Program-made: the position numbers and the translations under genes
Shown: in pieces, positions 18,830 to 27,758 of the stretch
How positions within the stretch are numbered: position 1 is the stretch's first letter
Layout of the letters: each line of letters begins with the position of its first letter
NCBI GenBank assembly: GCA_937920235.1
Contig: CALGUK010000039.1
Coordinates: forward strand, 1 to 64,000
Source: an uncultured Clostridia bacterium
GTDB taxonomy: Bacteria > Bacillota > Clostridia > Oscillospirales > Acutalibacteraceae
Direction of reading: 5' to 3'
Length of the DNA stretch: 64,000 nucleotides
Notes under the pieces: model-generated
Databases searched by the model: none
Told to the model about the DNA's origin: nothing
Seen by the model: only the letters and a program-made list of their open reading frames with translations

Positions 18830-20011
18830 TTGAAATCATCAACCCTGCGCCATAAATTTTTCACAAATATTGCAATCATTTTTGGCTTCTGGATTGTTTT
18901 GCTTATAGTACACGCCAAAGCAAAAAGATATAAGCCGAAGCACAAAAACTTTATTGTTATAAGCAATCATTCCGATGCGCTTGACCCTATATATATTCTC
19001 TGTTCTCTCAGACGGTATATAAGATTTGTGGCAGGCGATCATGTTGTTATGAATCCTACGGTAAAGTTTTTCCTTAAAACGCTCCTGGGCTGGATAATCA
19101 AGGGCAGGGACAACCCTGCATCCGTGCTTATTGACGATATGAAGGCAAGTGCTGCCGAGGGTGTTCCCACAGGTCTTTTTGCAGAGGGAACGATCACTCC
19201 GAACGGAGAAACGGGATTTTTCTCTCCGAGAACCGGTCAGCTTGTAAAGGAACTCGGTGTTGCCCTGATAACATACCGTGTCAAAGGCGGATTTTTCCAC
19301 ACTCCCCGTTGGGGTACGGGACTTAGAAAAGGTCGTGTTTACGGAAAAGTAGTGCGCGAATATTCACCCGAGGAATTAAGCGCTATGACGGCGGAAGAAA
19401 TCAACTCAGCAATTAAAAAGGATATTTATGTCAATGCTTTTGATGAGCAAAGAAAACGGACAAGAATATATAAAGGTAAAAATCTTGCCGAGCATATTGA
19501 AAGAATACTTTTTGCCTGCCCTCATTGTGAGCATATAGGCACTCTTCATTCAAAAGGTAATTATCTGACCTGCGAATGCGGATACAAGGTTGAATTCGGC
19601 AGTGACGGATTCTTCCACGAAAATGAAAAACAGCTTGTATTTGACAATGTTCTTGACTGGGATAAATGGCAGAAACCTCTATGGAAAAAGAAGGTATTAT
19701 CCGCACCTGCGGAAAGTCTTATTTTTGAAGAAAAGGCACAAACCGTTTACACCCTGATAAAGCATAAAAAGGTTGAATTGTCCGACAATGCCGTTATCCG
19801 ACTCTATAAAGACAGATTTGAGCTTTATCTTAATCCGAAGCAAACTATAGTTATGCCGGTTGATAAGCTGATGCTCGTTCTTAATGTTTCGGTACAATCA
19901 CTTATGTTTGTTGATTCGGAGCATTTCTTGTATGTTAAGAGTCAGAATCCGTCTGCCGCGGCAAAATATGTCGCTGCATGGAGATATCTGATCGGCAAGG
20001 ACTACAAATAA
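18830..20011 (+). CDS. PlsC-type lysophospholipid acyltransferase with zinc-ribbon tail
   Basis: 393 residues from a TTG start set by AGGTGA 7 bases upstream; no ATG fits. A membrane helix lies near residue 15-28, then the acyltransferase block I 'SNHSDALDP' (HX4D), a receptor-binding 'FAEGTITPNGE' block and 'TYRVKGGFFHTPRW'. After about residue 215 comes an extension with 'CPHCEHIGTLHSKGNYLTCECG', a four-Cys zinc-ribbon, and a further C-terminal domain not found in ordinary PlsC. Acyl transfer to a lysolipid or glycolipid at the inner membrane face is likely. Monocistronic with a strong terminator. Confidence 0.85.
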   Translation: MKSSTLRHKFFTNIAIIFGFWIVLLIVHAKAKRYKPKHKNFIVISNHSDALDPIYILCSLRRYIRFVAGDHVVMNPTVKFFLKTLLGWIIKGRDNPASVLIDDMKASAAEGVPTGLFAEGTITPNGETGFFSPRTGQLVKELGVALITYRVKGGFFHTPRWGTGLRKGRVYGKVVREYSPEELSAMTAEEINSAIKKDIYVNAFDEQRKRTRIYKGKNLAEHIERILFACPHCEHIGTLHSKGNYLTCECGYKVEFGSDGFFHENEKQLVFDNVLDWDKWQKPLWKKKVLSAPAESLIFEEKAQTVYTLIKHKKVELSDNAVIRLYKDRFELYLNPKQTIVMPVDKLMLVLNVSVQSLMFVDSEHFLYVKSQNPSAAAKYVAAWRYLIGKDYK

Positions 20012-20018
20012 AGTTTAA

Positions 20019-20078
20019 AGGGTGCATAGATGAACAAGTCTGTTTTTAACGGACTTGTTCACAGATTGCATCCTTTTT
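20019..20078 (+). terminator. Long two-tier terminator hairpin
   Basis: An inner TGAACAAGTC/GGACTTGTTCA stem sits within an outer GGGTGCA/TGCATCC stem and is followed by TTTTTAATTTTTT. Confidence 0.85.
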
Positions 20079-20153
20079 AATTTTTTCACTTATATATGTT
20101 TCATTTTACGCAACGCTGTGTTAAAATAGGTAAAAAAGCACAGGAGAAAGATT

Positions 20154-21026
20154 ATGATTGATTTTGAACGGTCCAAAAAAATCTTTTTAAGTATTTATCC
20201 GAGCACCGAATTGGCAAACAAAATTCAGAATTTTATTATCAGACACCGAAATAAAATAAACTTTTATCTTAAATTCTGCAATAAAAACCGTTGGGAACCG
20301 ACACTGAAGCTGAAGCCGATGATGAAGCTGGCTCTTGTATATGCCTTTTTACCTACGGTATATGACAGATACAAGGCGAAAAATATCGGAGACGATATAT
20401 TTGCGGATACTATGAGCGATATTAAGATATGGATTGACGACCACAAGGTGCGAACTGGTGAAGACGGTCTTTACGAGCTTCATTGGATTATGCACCATAT
20501 GAATCTTAATATTTTCAAGCTCGGCAGACTGCAGTACCAAAAGCTTTTCTGGTATTACAAAACTCCATATGAGAAAAACGGAGATAAAATTTCTTTCGGG
20601 GATAAAATTATAAACGTTCATATTCCGCGCGGTGCAAAGCTTAATTTTAACGAATGTGAACAGTCACTTAAAATGGCAGAGGAATTTTTCAAGAAATACT
20701 ATCCCGATTATCCGAACAATAAATTCATGTGCCACAGTTGGCTTTTATATCCCGGAAACCGTAATTTTATGTCTGAAAATTCCAATATCATAAAATTTCA
20801 GACACTCTTTGACATTATCGAGGAAAATGAATCGCCAAGCTCTACTTATCTGTGGCTTTACGGTGAAAAGTTTAAAAACGGCGACCTTATGAAAAATAAG
20901 AAAAAATACGGAAATTACGGATTTACCGATAAAATTCCGAAAAACACATCGCTTCGTAAAAGCACCGTCGATTACATAAAAAACGGCGGCACATTCGGAG
21001 AAGGTGTAGGAGTTATAATTCTGTAA
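20154..21026 (+). CDS. NAT_N/GNAT_C-type acyltransferase-domain protein
   Basis: 290 residues. The N-terminal helical half has a hydrophobic 'KLALVYAF' and a 'HWIMHHMNL' run. The C-terminal half has the pattern I associate with the GNAT-like NAT_N/GNAT_C family: 'VHIPRGAKLNFNECEQSLKMAEEFFKKYYP' across about 158-187 and 'MCHSWLLYPG' near 200. This family is predicted from fold to move acyl groups; no substrate is known. Single gene with a terminator shared with the convergent lipoprotein gene. Confidence 0.75.
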   Translation: MIDFERSKKIFLSIYPSTELANKIQNFIIRHRNKINFYLKFCNKNRWEPTLKLKPMMKLALVYAFLPTVYDRYKAKNIGDDIFADTMSDIKIWIDDHKVRTGEDGLYELHWIMHHMNLNIFKLGRLQYQKLFWYYKTPYEKNGDKISFGDKIINVHIPRGAKLNFNECEQSLKMAEEFFKKYYPDYPNNKFMCHSWLLYPGNRNFMSENSNIIKFQTLFDIIEENESPSSTYLWLYGEKFKNGDLMKNKKKYGNYGFTDKIPKNTSLRKSTVDYIKNGGTFGEGVGVIIL

Positions 21027-21043
21027 ACGATGTTAAATACATA

Positions 21044-21082
21044 AAACGGAGACGCCTCTCAAAGAAGCTGTCTCCGTTTTTC
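21044..21082. terminator. Bidirectional terminator
   Basis: AAAACGGAGAC (21044-21054) pairs with GTCTCCGTTTT (21071-21081) between convergent genes, so A and T tracts flank it on both sides. Confidence 0.88.
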
Positions 21083-21091
21083 GTTTTGTAC

Positions 21092-22435
21092 TTACTTTAT
21101 TTTTTCGACCAAAACATCGGTATCCTCAAGATTTATGCGTTTTGAAACAATGTATGTTTTCAATGCATCACCGTCCGACGTTTTCTTGTCGGGACTGAAT
21201 TTTCCGTAAGTGGAGGTTACGATAACACCGTCGGGAAGAACTACATTACCGCAATACCCGGTATCTGCACCGGCATAATATTCAGGTTGCTTTTGAGTGT
21301 CGGTATATACATGGGCAAGTTTTATTCTGTATTGACCTTCATTTCCGTTTTTAAGATCTTCATATGTTCCGACCCATCCGACCCAGCCTTCGCTTATCCA
21401 GCCTCCCATCGTGGTCTCCAGAGAATTCGCCTCAGCCTTTTTTCCGCGTTCAATTGAACGGAATGTAATAAAAAGTCTGCCGTCCGGCGTGTATTCAGCC
21501 TTATGTCTTTCTCCGTTCAGAGCGGCCGGAAGTTCACGCGGCTCGGACCAGCTTTTCCCCTCATCGGTTGAGAATGATACAAGAGAATTCATTTGCTTGG
21601 AGTTGCTTCGCGATATAAGACAAAGCTCGTCGCCCTTGCCCTGTTCTGAACGAATAACCTCTACCTCGCACATTCTCGATTCAAGTTCAATATCCCTATA
21701 CTCATCAAAATACTTTTCGGGAACACTCCATTGCATGTTTCCGTTTTCATCAAAGCTGAGAATCGTTTTATAATTATAAAATTCTCTGTCGTGGAAAAGT
21801 CCCATCCATTTATCGACGAACTCACCGTTTTCTTTAAGCTGAGTAAGACTTGCCATTGCAACTATGGGAATTACGGGATTTTCGCTTTGAAGGTCATAAA
21901 ATCTTTGAAACTGCGACCAGGTTTCACCCTCGTCGTCTGAAATTGAGCACTCGAAACCGCCATTTGTCTCCTCTTCCTCGCTCCACTTGGGATTGGCGGA
22001 AATCATAATCAATTTGTCAGAGGTTTTGCCGTCAGTAAACTTCAGACGGTAAATAGTGGGTGTCTCCTGTGAATTAACCCAGCTTGACGGTGTGTTTTCG
22101 ACGGTTTGATTCCATGTAATTCCGCCGTCCGTACTGATTTTGTTAAGTACTGCTCCCCTGCCGTGACCTGCAGGATAGACAGTCAGAATATTGCCGTTTT
22201 TAAGAAGCACGGAATCGGGATGTGCCATATAATCCTTTGAATCATCCACAACAGAATAATCATACAGATATTCATATTCTGTTCCTTTTACATAATCCGG
22301 CATCACACTGAGATCCAATGTCGGAATTGTGTAATCGTTCCCCGTAAACGGTAACGGCTCCTGTTTTTTACGACATCCCGCAAAGACGATCAGAACGACC
22401 GTAATGACCAAAATAAAGGTAATAATTTTTTTCAT
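21092..22435 (-). CDS. Sialidase-like BNR-repeat lipoprotein
   Basis: 447 residues. A lipoprotein signal ends 'VFAGC' (Cys20), so the protein is tethered outside the cell. Asp-box motifs mark a six-bladed propeller: 'STDGGITW', 'SDDEGETW' and 'STDEGKSW'. An Arg-containing 'SRSNSKQMN' and 'YTPDGRLFITFRS' give candidate carboxylate-binding arginines. Sialidase or a related exo-glycosidase acting on surface glycans is the family reading; without a clear RIP motif the exact reaction is uncertain. Three bases separate it from the upstream Gfo/Idh/MocA gene, so they form an operon. Confidence 0.75.
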   Translation of the reverse strand: MKKIITFILVITVVLIVFAGCRKKQEPLPFTGNDYTIPTLDLSVMPDYVKGTEYEYLYDYSVVDDSKDYMAHPDSVLLKNGNILTVYPAGHGRGAVLNKISTDGGITWNQTVENTPSSWVNSQETPTIYRLKFTDGKTSDKLIMISANPKWSEEEETNGGFECSISDDEGETWSQFQRFYDLQSENPVIPIVAMASLTQLKENGEFVDKWMGLFHDREFYNYKTILSFDENGNMQWSVPEKYFDEYRDIELESRMCEVEVIRSEQGKGDELCLISRSNSKQMNSLVSFSTDEGKSWSEPRELPAALNGERHKAEYTPDGRLFITFRSIERGKKAEANSLETTMGGWISEGWVGWVGTYEDLKNGNEGQYRIKLAHVYTDTQKQPEYYAGADTGYCGNVVLPDGVIVTSTYGKFSPDKKTSDGDALKTYIVSKRINLEDTDVLVEKIK

Positions 22436-22438
22436 GCT

Positions 22439-23419
22439 TTACTCCCTCTCCTCCGGATATTTCATATTCCATTGACGGCGCAGTTCTGTCATAACATTCA
22501 TTACATCTGCTGTATAGTCAAGATGCATTCTGTTTTTTCCCATGATAACCGACTGCTCCGTATTTACAATTTCATAGTACAGCGCATCCTGAAGCCTGCC
22601 CGCTGTAATTTCTTCGGTATGTCCGTCTTCAGTATATGTTATCAACGCTTTTTCGGCTCTCGGATATTCAAAAATCTCAATGTATGCATTATCGAAACAG
22701 ATCGTAGCTCTTTTGGGTTGCTTTGAATGAAGTGAAAGTGTCACACTTGCCATCTGCTCTTTTCCGTTTTTTATTATTATACTCGATTGTTCGTCTGCAC
22801 CCGTCTCGGCAAATTTCACCTGTGAGCTGATGTGAGCATTTTGCGTTTCCATAAACATACGCACAAGCGAGAGTGCATAAACACCTATATCAAGTAATGC
22901 ACCGCCTGCCAAATTCATATTGAAAAATCGGTTTGTCATATCGTATTCCTTAAAGCTTCCGAAATTCACCTGAACAAGACGCATTTCACCCAGCCTGCCC
23001 GAACTTATAACACTTTCCAGCTCAGCATAAATCGGCATATTGTAAATAGTCATGGCCTCTGCCAAAATAAGATTTTTCTCATTTGCAAGAGCAATCGCTT
23101 TACTGAGTTCATCAGAATTAAGCGTTATCGCCTTTTCACAGAGTACATGCTTCCCGCTTTCAAGAGCTTTGAGTATATATTCTAGATGTTTATTATGCGG
23201 TGTTGCAATATAAACGATATCGACATTTTCATCACGGAAAAGCTCGTCAATATCTCCGTAAATCTTTTCAACACCGTACTTTTCTGCAAAGCTCACGGCT
23301 TTTTCGTATGTACGGTTAGCAACGGAATAAACCCTGCCGTTTGTTCTGTTCATTGCGTCGGCAAAATCGTTTGCTATACTTCCGCATCCCAAAACTGCCC
23401 AATTAAATTTAGTTGACAT
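22439..23419 (-). CDS. Gfo/Idh/MocA family oxidoreductase
   Basis: 326 residues from ATG 23419. AAAGGTGAT precedes it; an in-frame GTG at 23428 falls inside that site and is rejected. The Rossmann start 'WAVLGCGSIANDFADAM' and 'VDIVYIATPHNKHLEYILKALESGKHVLCEKAI' carry the family's NAD(P) contacts and the EKA catalytic Lys. The C-terminal alpha/beta domain contains 'GGALLDIGVYALSLV'. Such enzymes oxidise or reduce sugars, inositols or their derivatives. Pairing with a sialidase-like lipoprotein suggests a role in amino- or acidic-sugar catabolism. Confidence 0.88.
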   Translation of the reverse strand: MSTKFNWAVLGCGSIANDFADAMNRTNGRVYSVANRTYEKAVSFAEKYGVEKIYGDIDELFRDENVDIVYIATPHNKHLEYILKALESGKHVLCEKAITLNSDELSKAIALANEKNLILAEAMTIYNMPIYAELESVISSGRLGEMRLVQVNFGSFKEYDMTNRFFNMNLAGGALLDIGVYALSLVRMFMETQNAHISSQVKFAETGADEQSSIIIKNGKEQMASVTLSLHSKQPKRATICFDNAYIEIFEYPRAEKALITYTEDGHTEEITAGRLQDALYYEIVNTEQSVIMGKNRMHLDYTADVMNVMTELRRQWNMKYPEERE

Positions 23420-23454
23420 AATTATCACCTTTTGTATTATATCATAAAATCATC

Positions 23455-23483
23455 TTGATGAACAGAAAAAATTATGATATTAT
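23455..23483 (+). promoter_or_regulatory. Promoter for the GH2 operon
   Basis: TTGATG (23455-23460), 17 bases, TATTAT (23478-23483) in the 79-base divergent gap. Confidence 0.5.
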
Positions 23484-23498
23484 CAATTTGGTGATTTT

Positions 23499-25271
23499 AT
23501 GAATATCAAAAGAGCGAAACATTCCGATCCGCAATTTGCAAGAGATAATTTTATCTCTCTTGACGGTGAATGGGATTTCGGATTTAAAAAAGCAAAATCA
23601 GGCTTTAAATTCTCTGCAGATGAATCAAAAGCAACAGAAATCCTGCAAATGAATGAATACCCCTATGAGATTAATATGTTTACGCATAAAATCAATGTAC
23701 CGTTCTGTATAGAAAGTGAGCTATCGGGAATCGGATATAAAGATTTTGTAAATATGGTATGGTACAGAAAAAATGTATGTATTAACAAAAACGGCGAAAG
23801 AATCTTTCTTTGCTTCGGTGCCGCCGACCATCTTACAACCGTGTTGGTTAACGGCATACTCGCCGGAAGACATAAAGGCGGATACACTCCGTTCAGATTT
23901 GATATTACCGATTTAGTCTTTGACGGAGACGGTAATGAAATTTTTGTACTCTGCGAAGATGATGTTAAAAACCAGTTTGTTATCCGCGGAAAGCAGAGCG
24001 AATGGAAAAAGAGCCACGCCTGCGACTACACCCGCACCACAGGTATATGGCAGAGTGTTTATATCGAATATGTACCTGAATGTCATATACAAAATTTCAA
24101 GATTTACCCCGATTATAAAAACGGTCTTGTTACAATCAATTTTAATCTGCAAGGCACGGCACCGCTTAAATGTGAGACATTTTACCTCGGTAATCCGACG
24201 GGAACGGCAGAATTATCCGAAGCATCATCCGGCTGTGCTGTTCAGATACAATTAGACGAAATTCATCCTTGGGAAGTCGGTAACGGCCGTCTTTATGACC
24301 TTGAAATTACCTTCGGCGAAGACAAGGTTCATTCATATTTCGGTCTTCGCAACGTGCGTCTTGACGGATACAAATTTCTTATAAACGAAAAAAGTGTTTT
24401 TCAACGGCTTGTACTTGACCAGGGCTTTTACAAAAAAGGCATTTACACTGCTCCGACAGATGATGATCTTATAAACGACATAAAAATCTCAATGGATTTA
24501 GGCTTCAACGGAGCAAGACTTCACCAGAAGGTGTTTGACCCCAGATTTCTGTATTATGCCGATCAAATCGGTTATATTGTCTGGGGCGAATATGCTAACT
24601 GGGGACTTGATTATTCTAATGCGAAAAGCGTTGATGTGTTTTTAAATGAATGGAAAGACGTACTTAACAGAGACTTTAACCATCCGTCAATTATCGGTTG
24701 GTGTCCGTTCAATGAAACATGGAATTATAAGGGCAGAAGACAGTATGACCCGCTGCTGTCAACGGTTTATGACTATACTAAGGCAGTTGACAATACGCGT
24801 CCCTGCATTGATACCAGCGGTAATTTTCACGTCAAAACCGATATATTTGACCTGCACGATTACAGCTATGACGTTGAGTTTTTTAAGAAAAACTATGACC
24901 GTTTTATGACAGAAGACTATCTTTATCAGCATGTGCTTGTTGAAAACGGAGGCAGACAAACATACCGCGGTGAACCCGTGTTTATCAGCGAATACGGCGG
25001 AATCAAATGGGTCAGTGACGAATCAATCAAATCCTGGGGCTACGGTGAAGATGTCAAAACTCCCGAAGAATTTGCTGACAGATATGCGGGTCTTACAAAA
25101 GTAATTATGAGCAACTACAAGATGTTCGGATTTTGCTACACTCAGCTTTACGATATTGAACAGGAGCAGAACGGTCTCTACACCTATGAGCGCGAAAAGA
25201 AATTTACTGATGAGATTTACGACAGAATTATCGCGGTAAACACTGAAATTGCCGCTATAGAGAAAGAATAA
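23499..25271 (+). CDS. Glycoside hydrolase family 2 enzyme
   Basis: 590 residues with no signal peptide. Order: jelly-roll sugar-binding domain (about 1-180, 'ISLDGEWDFGF', 'VPFCIESELSGIG'), Ig-like domain (about 180-280), and a TIM barrel from about 285. The acid/base is Glu406 in 'CPFNETWNY' and the nucleophile Glu498 in 'FISEYGGI'. It lacks the long C-terminal domains of LacZ, so it resembles short beta-glucuronidase, galactosidase or mannosidase-like members. It starts an operon with a methyltransferase, an aldo-keto reductase and an ECF S component, and is divergent from the sialidase-like operon. Confidence 0.9.
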   Translation: MNIKRAKHSDPQFARDNFISLDGEWDFGFKKAKSGFKFSADESKATEILQMNEYPYEINMFTHKINVPFCIESELSGIGYKDFVNMVWYRKNVCINKNGERIFLCFGAADHLTTVLVNGILAGRHKGGYTPFRFDITDLVFDGDGNEIFVLCEDDVKNQFVIRGKQSEWKKSHACDYTRTTGIWQSVYIEYVPECHIQNFKIYPDYKNGLVTINFNLQGTAPLKCETFYLGNPTGTAELSEASSGCAVQIQLDEIHPWEVGNGRLYDLEITFGEDKVHSYFGLRNVRLDGYKFLINEKSVFQRLVLDQGFYKKGIYTAPTDDDLINDIKISMDLGFNGARLHQKVFDPRFLYYADQIGYIVWGEYANWGLDYSNAKSVDVFLNEWKDVLNRDFNHPSIIGWCPFNETWNYKGRRQYDPLLSTVYDYTKAVDNTRPCIDTSGNFHVKTDIFDLHDYSYDVEFFKKNYDRFMTEDYLYQHVLVENGGRQTYRGEPVFISEYGGIKWVSDESIKSWGYGEDVKTPEEFADRYAGLTKVIMSNYKMFGFCYTQLYDIEQEQNGLYTYEREKKFTDEIYDRIIAVNTEIAAIEKE

Positions 25272-25849
25272 TGAATAAAGAAACAATAAAGGAATTTTTT
25301 GACGTTTTTGCACCCCGTTGGGACAATGAACCGATTGCAGACAAAGAAATCATCGATACTATTCTTGATAATGTCGGAGTTTGTGAAAATAAAAATGTAC
25401 TTGATGTTGGTTGTGGCACGGGAGTATTATTCCCCTATTACATTGAGCGTGGTGTAAATAGTATTACCGCTGTTGATTTATCAAGCGAAATGATAAAGCT
25501 TGCCAAATCAAAGTTTCCGCAAGTAAATGTAATATGCGGTGATGCGGAAGAATTGTTATTTGACACCACTTTTGATTGTATTATGGTTTACAACGCATTT
25601 CCTCACTTTCCTAATCCGCAACGGCTTATTGAAAATCTTTCACAACATCTGAATGCCGGTGGTCGTCTCACGGTTGCACACGGTATGAGTAAAGAAGAGC
25701 TTGACGAAGTGCATCAGAAATCAGCAGGTAAGGTTTCAAATATGCTCCCAGAATGTGATGAATTGGCTGAAATGCTCAAACCATATTTTGATATAAACAT
25801 TATGATTTCAAACGATATAATGTATCAAGTTGTTGGTACTAAAAAATAA
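25271..25849 (+). CDS. Class I SAM-dependent methyltransferase
   Basis: 192 residues, start overlapping the GH2 stop (TAATG). Motif I is 'VLDVGCGTGVLFPYY' near residues 40-54, followed by the acidic 'AVDLSSEMI', then 'DCIMVYNAFPHF'. It is a compact small-molecule methyltransferase of the UbiE/Methyltransf_11 kind. The acceptor is unknown; translational coupling to a glycosidase is curious and may only reflect operon packing. Confidence 0.85.
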   Translation: MNKETIKEFFDVFAPRWDNEPIADKEIIDTILDNVGVCENKNVLDVGCGTGVLFPYYIERGVNSITAVDLSSEMIKLAKSKFPQVNVICGDAEELLFDTTFDCIMVYNAFPHFPNPQRLIENLSQHLNAGGRLTVAHGMSKEELDEVHQKSAGKVSNMLPECDELAEMLKPYFDINIMISNDIMYQVVGTKK

Positions 25850-25858
25850 GGTGATACT

Positions 25859-26977
25859 ATGAACAACTATTTTCCGGAAGTAAAAAAGAATTTCGGTTTC
25901 GGATGCATGCGACTTCCTCGCAAAGGTCCGCTTATCGATTACGAACAGACGAAACAGATGGTTGATACCTTTCTTGATGCGGGCTTCAATTATTTTGACA
26001 CCGCCCACGGATATATGGAGATGCGTAATGAAGCGACTCTCAAGAAGTGCCTTACATCACGCCATCCGCGAGAAAGTTATATCCTCACCAATAAGCTTTC
26101 AGAAGGATTTTTTAAAAAGGAATGTCAGATCAGACCGCTTTTCGAAAAGCAATTGAAAAACTGCGGTGTTGATTACTTCGACTTTTATCTGATGCACGCT
26201 CAGAATGCAACAAATTTCAAAAAATATAAAGAATGTCGCGCATATGAAACTGTTTTTGAGCTGAAAAAAGAGGGTAAAATTCGTCATGTCGGTCTTTCGT
26301 TTCACGACAAGGCGGATGTTCTTGACAGAATACTCACGGAATATCCCGAAATTGAGGTCGTACAGATTCAGTTCAACTATCTTGACTACAATGACGAATC
26401 CGTTGAAGGCAGAAAGTGCTATGAGGTATGCAGAAAACACAATAAGCCTATCATCGTTATGGAACCTGTAAAGGGAGGAAGCCTTGTAAGGCTGCCCGAT
26501 GAGGCAAAAAATGTTCTGGAAAGTCTTAACGGCGGAACTCCTGCCAGCTATGCAATACGTTTTGCGGCAGGGTTTGAGGGCATTTTTATGGTTCTGTCAG
26601 GTATGAGCGATATGGAACAAATGAATGATAACATAAGCTTTATGAAGGACTTCAAGCCGTTGGACAATTCCGAAATGGCAGCTGTCAGCAAGGTTTGTGA
26701 GATTATGAACAAGCAAAACCTTATTCCCTGTACTGCTTGCCGTTACTGTGTTGACGGATGTCCTAAAAACATCCCCATTCCCGAAATATTTGCCTGTATG
26801 AATGACCGAAAGCAGTTCAAGAATTGGAATGCGGAATACTACTATGAAGACGTTCACACTGCGGGAAAAGGGAAAGCCTCAGATTGTATCGGATGCGGAT
26901 TATGCGAGCAGGCCTGTCCTCAGCATCTCGAAATACGTAAATTACTTAAAGATGTAGCAAAGGAATTTGGCAAATGA
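25859..26977 (+). CDS. Aldo/keto reductase with C-terminal 2x[4Fe-4S] ferredoxin domain
   Basis: 372 residues. The aldo-keto barrel (about 1-280) starts 'FGFGCMRLPRKG' and holds 'NYFDTAHGYMEMRNE' (Asp and Tyr of the tetrad) and 'DFYLMHAQN' (His). The C-terminal part has ferredoxin clusters 'CTACRYCVDGCP' and 'CIGCGLCEQACP'. This fused architecture is common in anaerobic Clostridia and would allow ferredoxin-linked rather than only NAD(P)H-linked reduction of an aldehyde or ketone. Third gene of the GH2 operon; it overlaps the next start by ATGA. Confidence 0.92.
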   Translation: MNNYFPEVKKNFGFGCMRLPRKGPLIDYEQTKQMVDTFLDAGFNYFDTAHGYMEMRNEATLKKCLTSRHPRESYILTNKLSEGFFKKECQIRPLFEKQLKNCGVDYFDFYLMHAQNATNFKKYKECRAYETVFELKKEGKIRHVGLSFHDKADVLDRILTEYPEIEVVQIQFNYLDYNDESVEGRKCYEVCRKHNKPIIVMEPVKGGSLVRLPDEAKNVLESLNGGTPASYAIRFAAGFEGIFMVLSGMSDMEQMNDNISFMKDFKPLDNSEMAAVSKVCEIMNKQNLIPCTACRYCVDGCPKNIPIPEIFACMNDRKQFKNWNAEYYYEDVHTAGKGKASDCIGCGLCEQACPQHLEIRKLLKDVAKEFGK

Positions 26978-27558
26978 GCAAAACAAAAAGCAATAACCTA
27001 TTAAAATTAGTCCTCTCCGCTATGTTTCTTACATTAGGTCTTGTTCTCCCCTTTTTAACAGGCCAGATTAAAGAAATCGGCAGTATGTTGTTACCTATGC
27101 ACATTCCCGTTATGCTATGCGGACTTATCTGCGGTCCGCAATACGGACTTATCGTGGGTGCAGTTGTACCGATAATGCGTTCCGTACTTTTCGGTATGCC
27201 GCTTATGTTTCCGTCTGCTGTCAGTATGGCTTTTGAGCTTGCAACATACGGCTTTGTAGTCGGTTATCTCTTCAGCCACGCAAAATGGAAATGTATTAAA
27301 TCTCTTTACCGCTGTCTTATTATTTCTATGCTGTGCGGAAGAGCCGTTTGGGGAATAGTGCAGTGTTGCCTTCTCGGTATAGGCGAAAACGGGTTTACCG
27401 TGGCAATGTTTATCGCCGGGGCCTTCCTCAACGCTTTCCCGGGAATTATACTCCAGCTTATACTTATCCCCGCAGTTATGCTTGTCCTCGGCAAGACACA
27501 TTTGATACACTTTATCAGTAAGCCGCACAGAAAAGCGTGCGGTAATGCAGAAAGCTAA
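26974..27558 (+). CDS. ECF transporter S (substrate-binding membrane) component
   Basis: 194 residues, six hydrophobic segments (about 10-30, 38-58, 60-78, 82-105, 112-140, 148-172). The pattern 'LLPMHIPVMLCGLICGPQYGLIVGAVVPIMRSVLFGMP' near residues 38-75 is typical of ECF S components that capture vitamins or small precursors before docking to a shared EcfAAT module, which is not in this window. It overlaps the aldo-keto reductase by 4 bases and ends the operon. The ligand is unknown. Confidence 0.85.
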   Translation: MSKTKSNNLLKLVLSAMFLTLGLVLPFLTGQIKEIGSMLLPMHIPVMLCGLICGPQYGLIVGAVVPIMRSVLFGMPLMFPSAVSMAFELATYGFVVGYLFSHAKWKCIKSLYRCLIISMLCGRAVWGIVQCCLLGIGENGFTVAMFIAGAFLNAFPGIILQLILIPAVMLVLGKTHLIHFISKPHRKACGNAES

Positions 27559-27605
27559 ACGAAAAACTTTATTGTCAGAACGAAAATGTATTTTTCAGTT
27601 ATATA

Positions 27606-27750
27606 CAAAAAGCGTTGCAAAATGGGTGTAACAGTCCCAAAATGCAACGCTTGTTTTTATAGGTTCTTATTCTCTGTATGTTTTTAGCGGTAAAATAACG
27701 ATACCGCTGTCGACACGATTGTATCAACAGCGGTATCTGATTTGGCGTTG
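27606..27750 (+). repeat. Dispersed two-hairpin repeat, copy 1
   Basis: Hairpin A: AAGCGTTGCA (27610-27619) with TGCAACGCTT (27643-27652), inner GGG/CCC, then GTTTTT. Hairpin B: GATACCGCTGT (27700-27710) with ACAGCGGTATC (27727-27737), then TGATTTGGCGTTG. This is the most diverged copy. Two base pairs of stem B differ from all other copies on both arms. It lies between the convergent ECF and sialidase genes: A would stop plus-strand transcripts, and B (followed by GTTATTTTA on the minus strand) would stop minus-strand ones. Confidence 0.85.
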
Positions 27751-27758
27751 TTAGTTAT

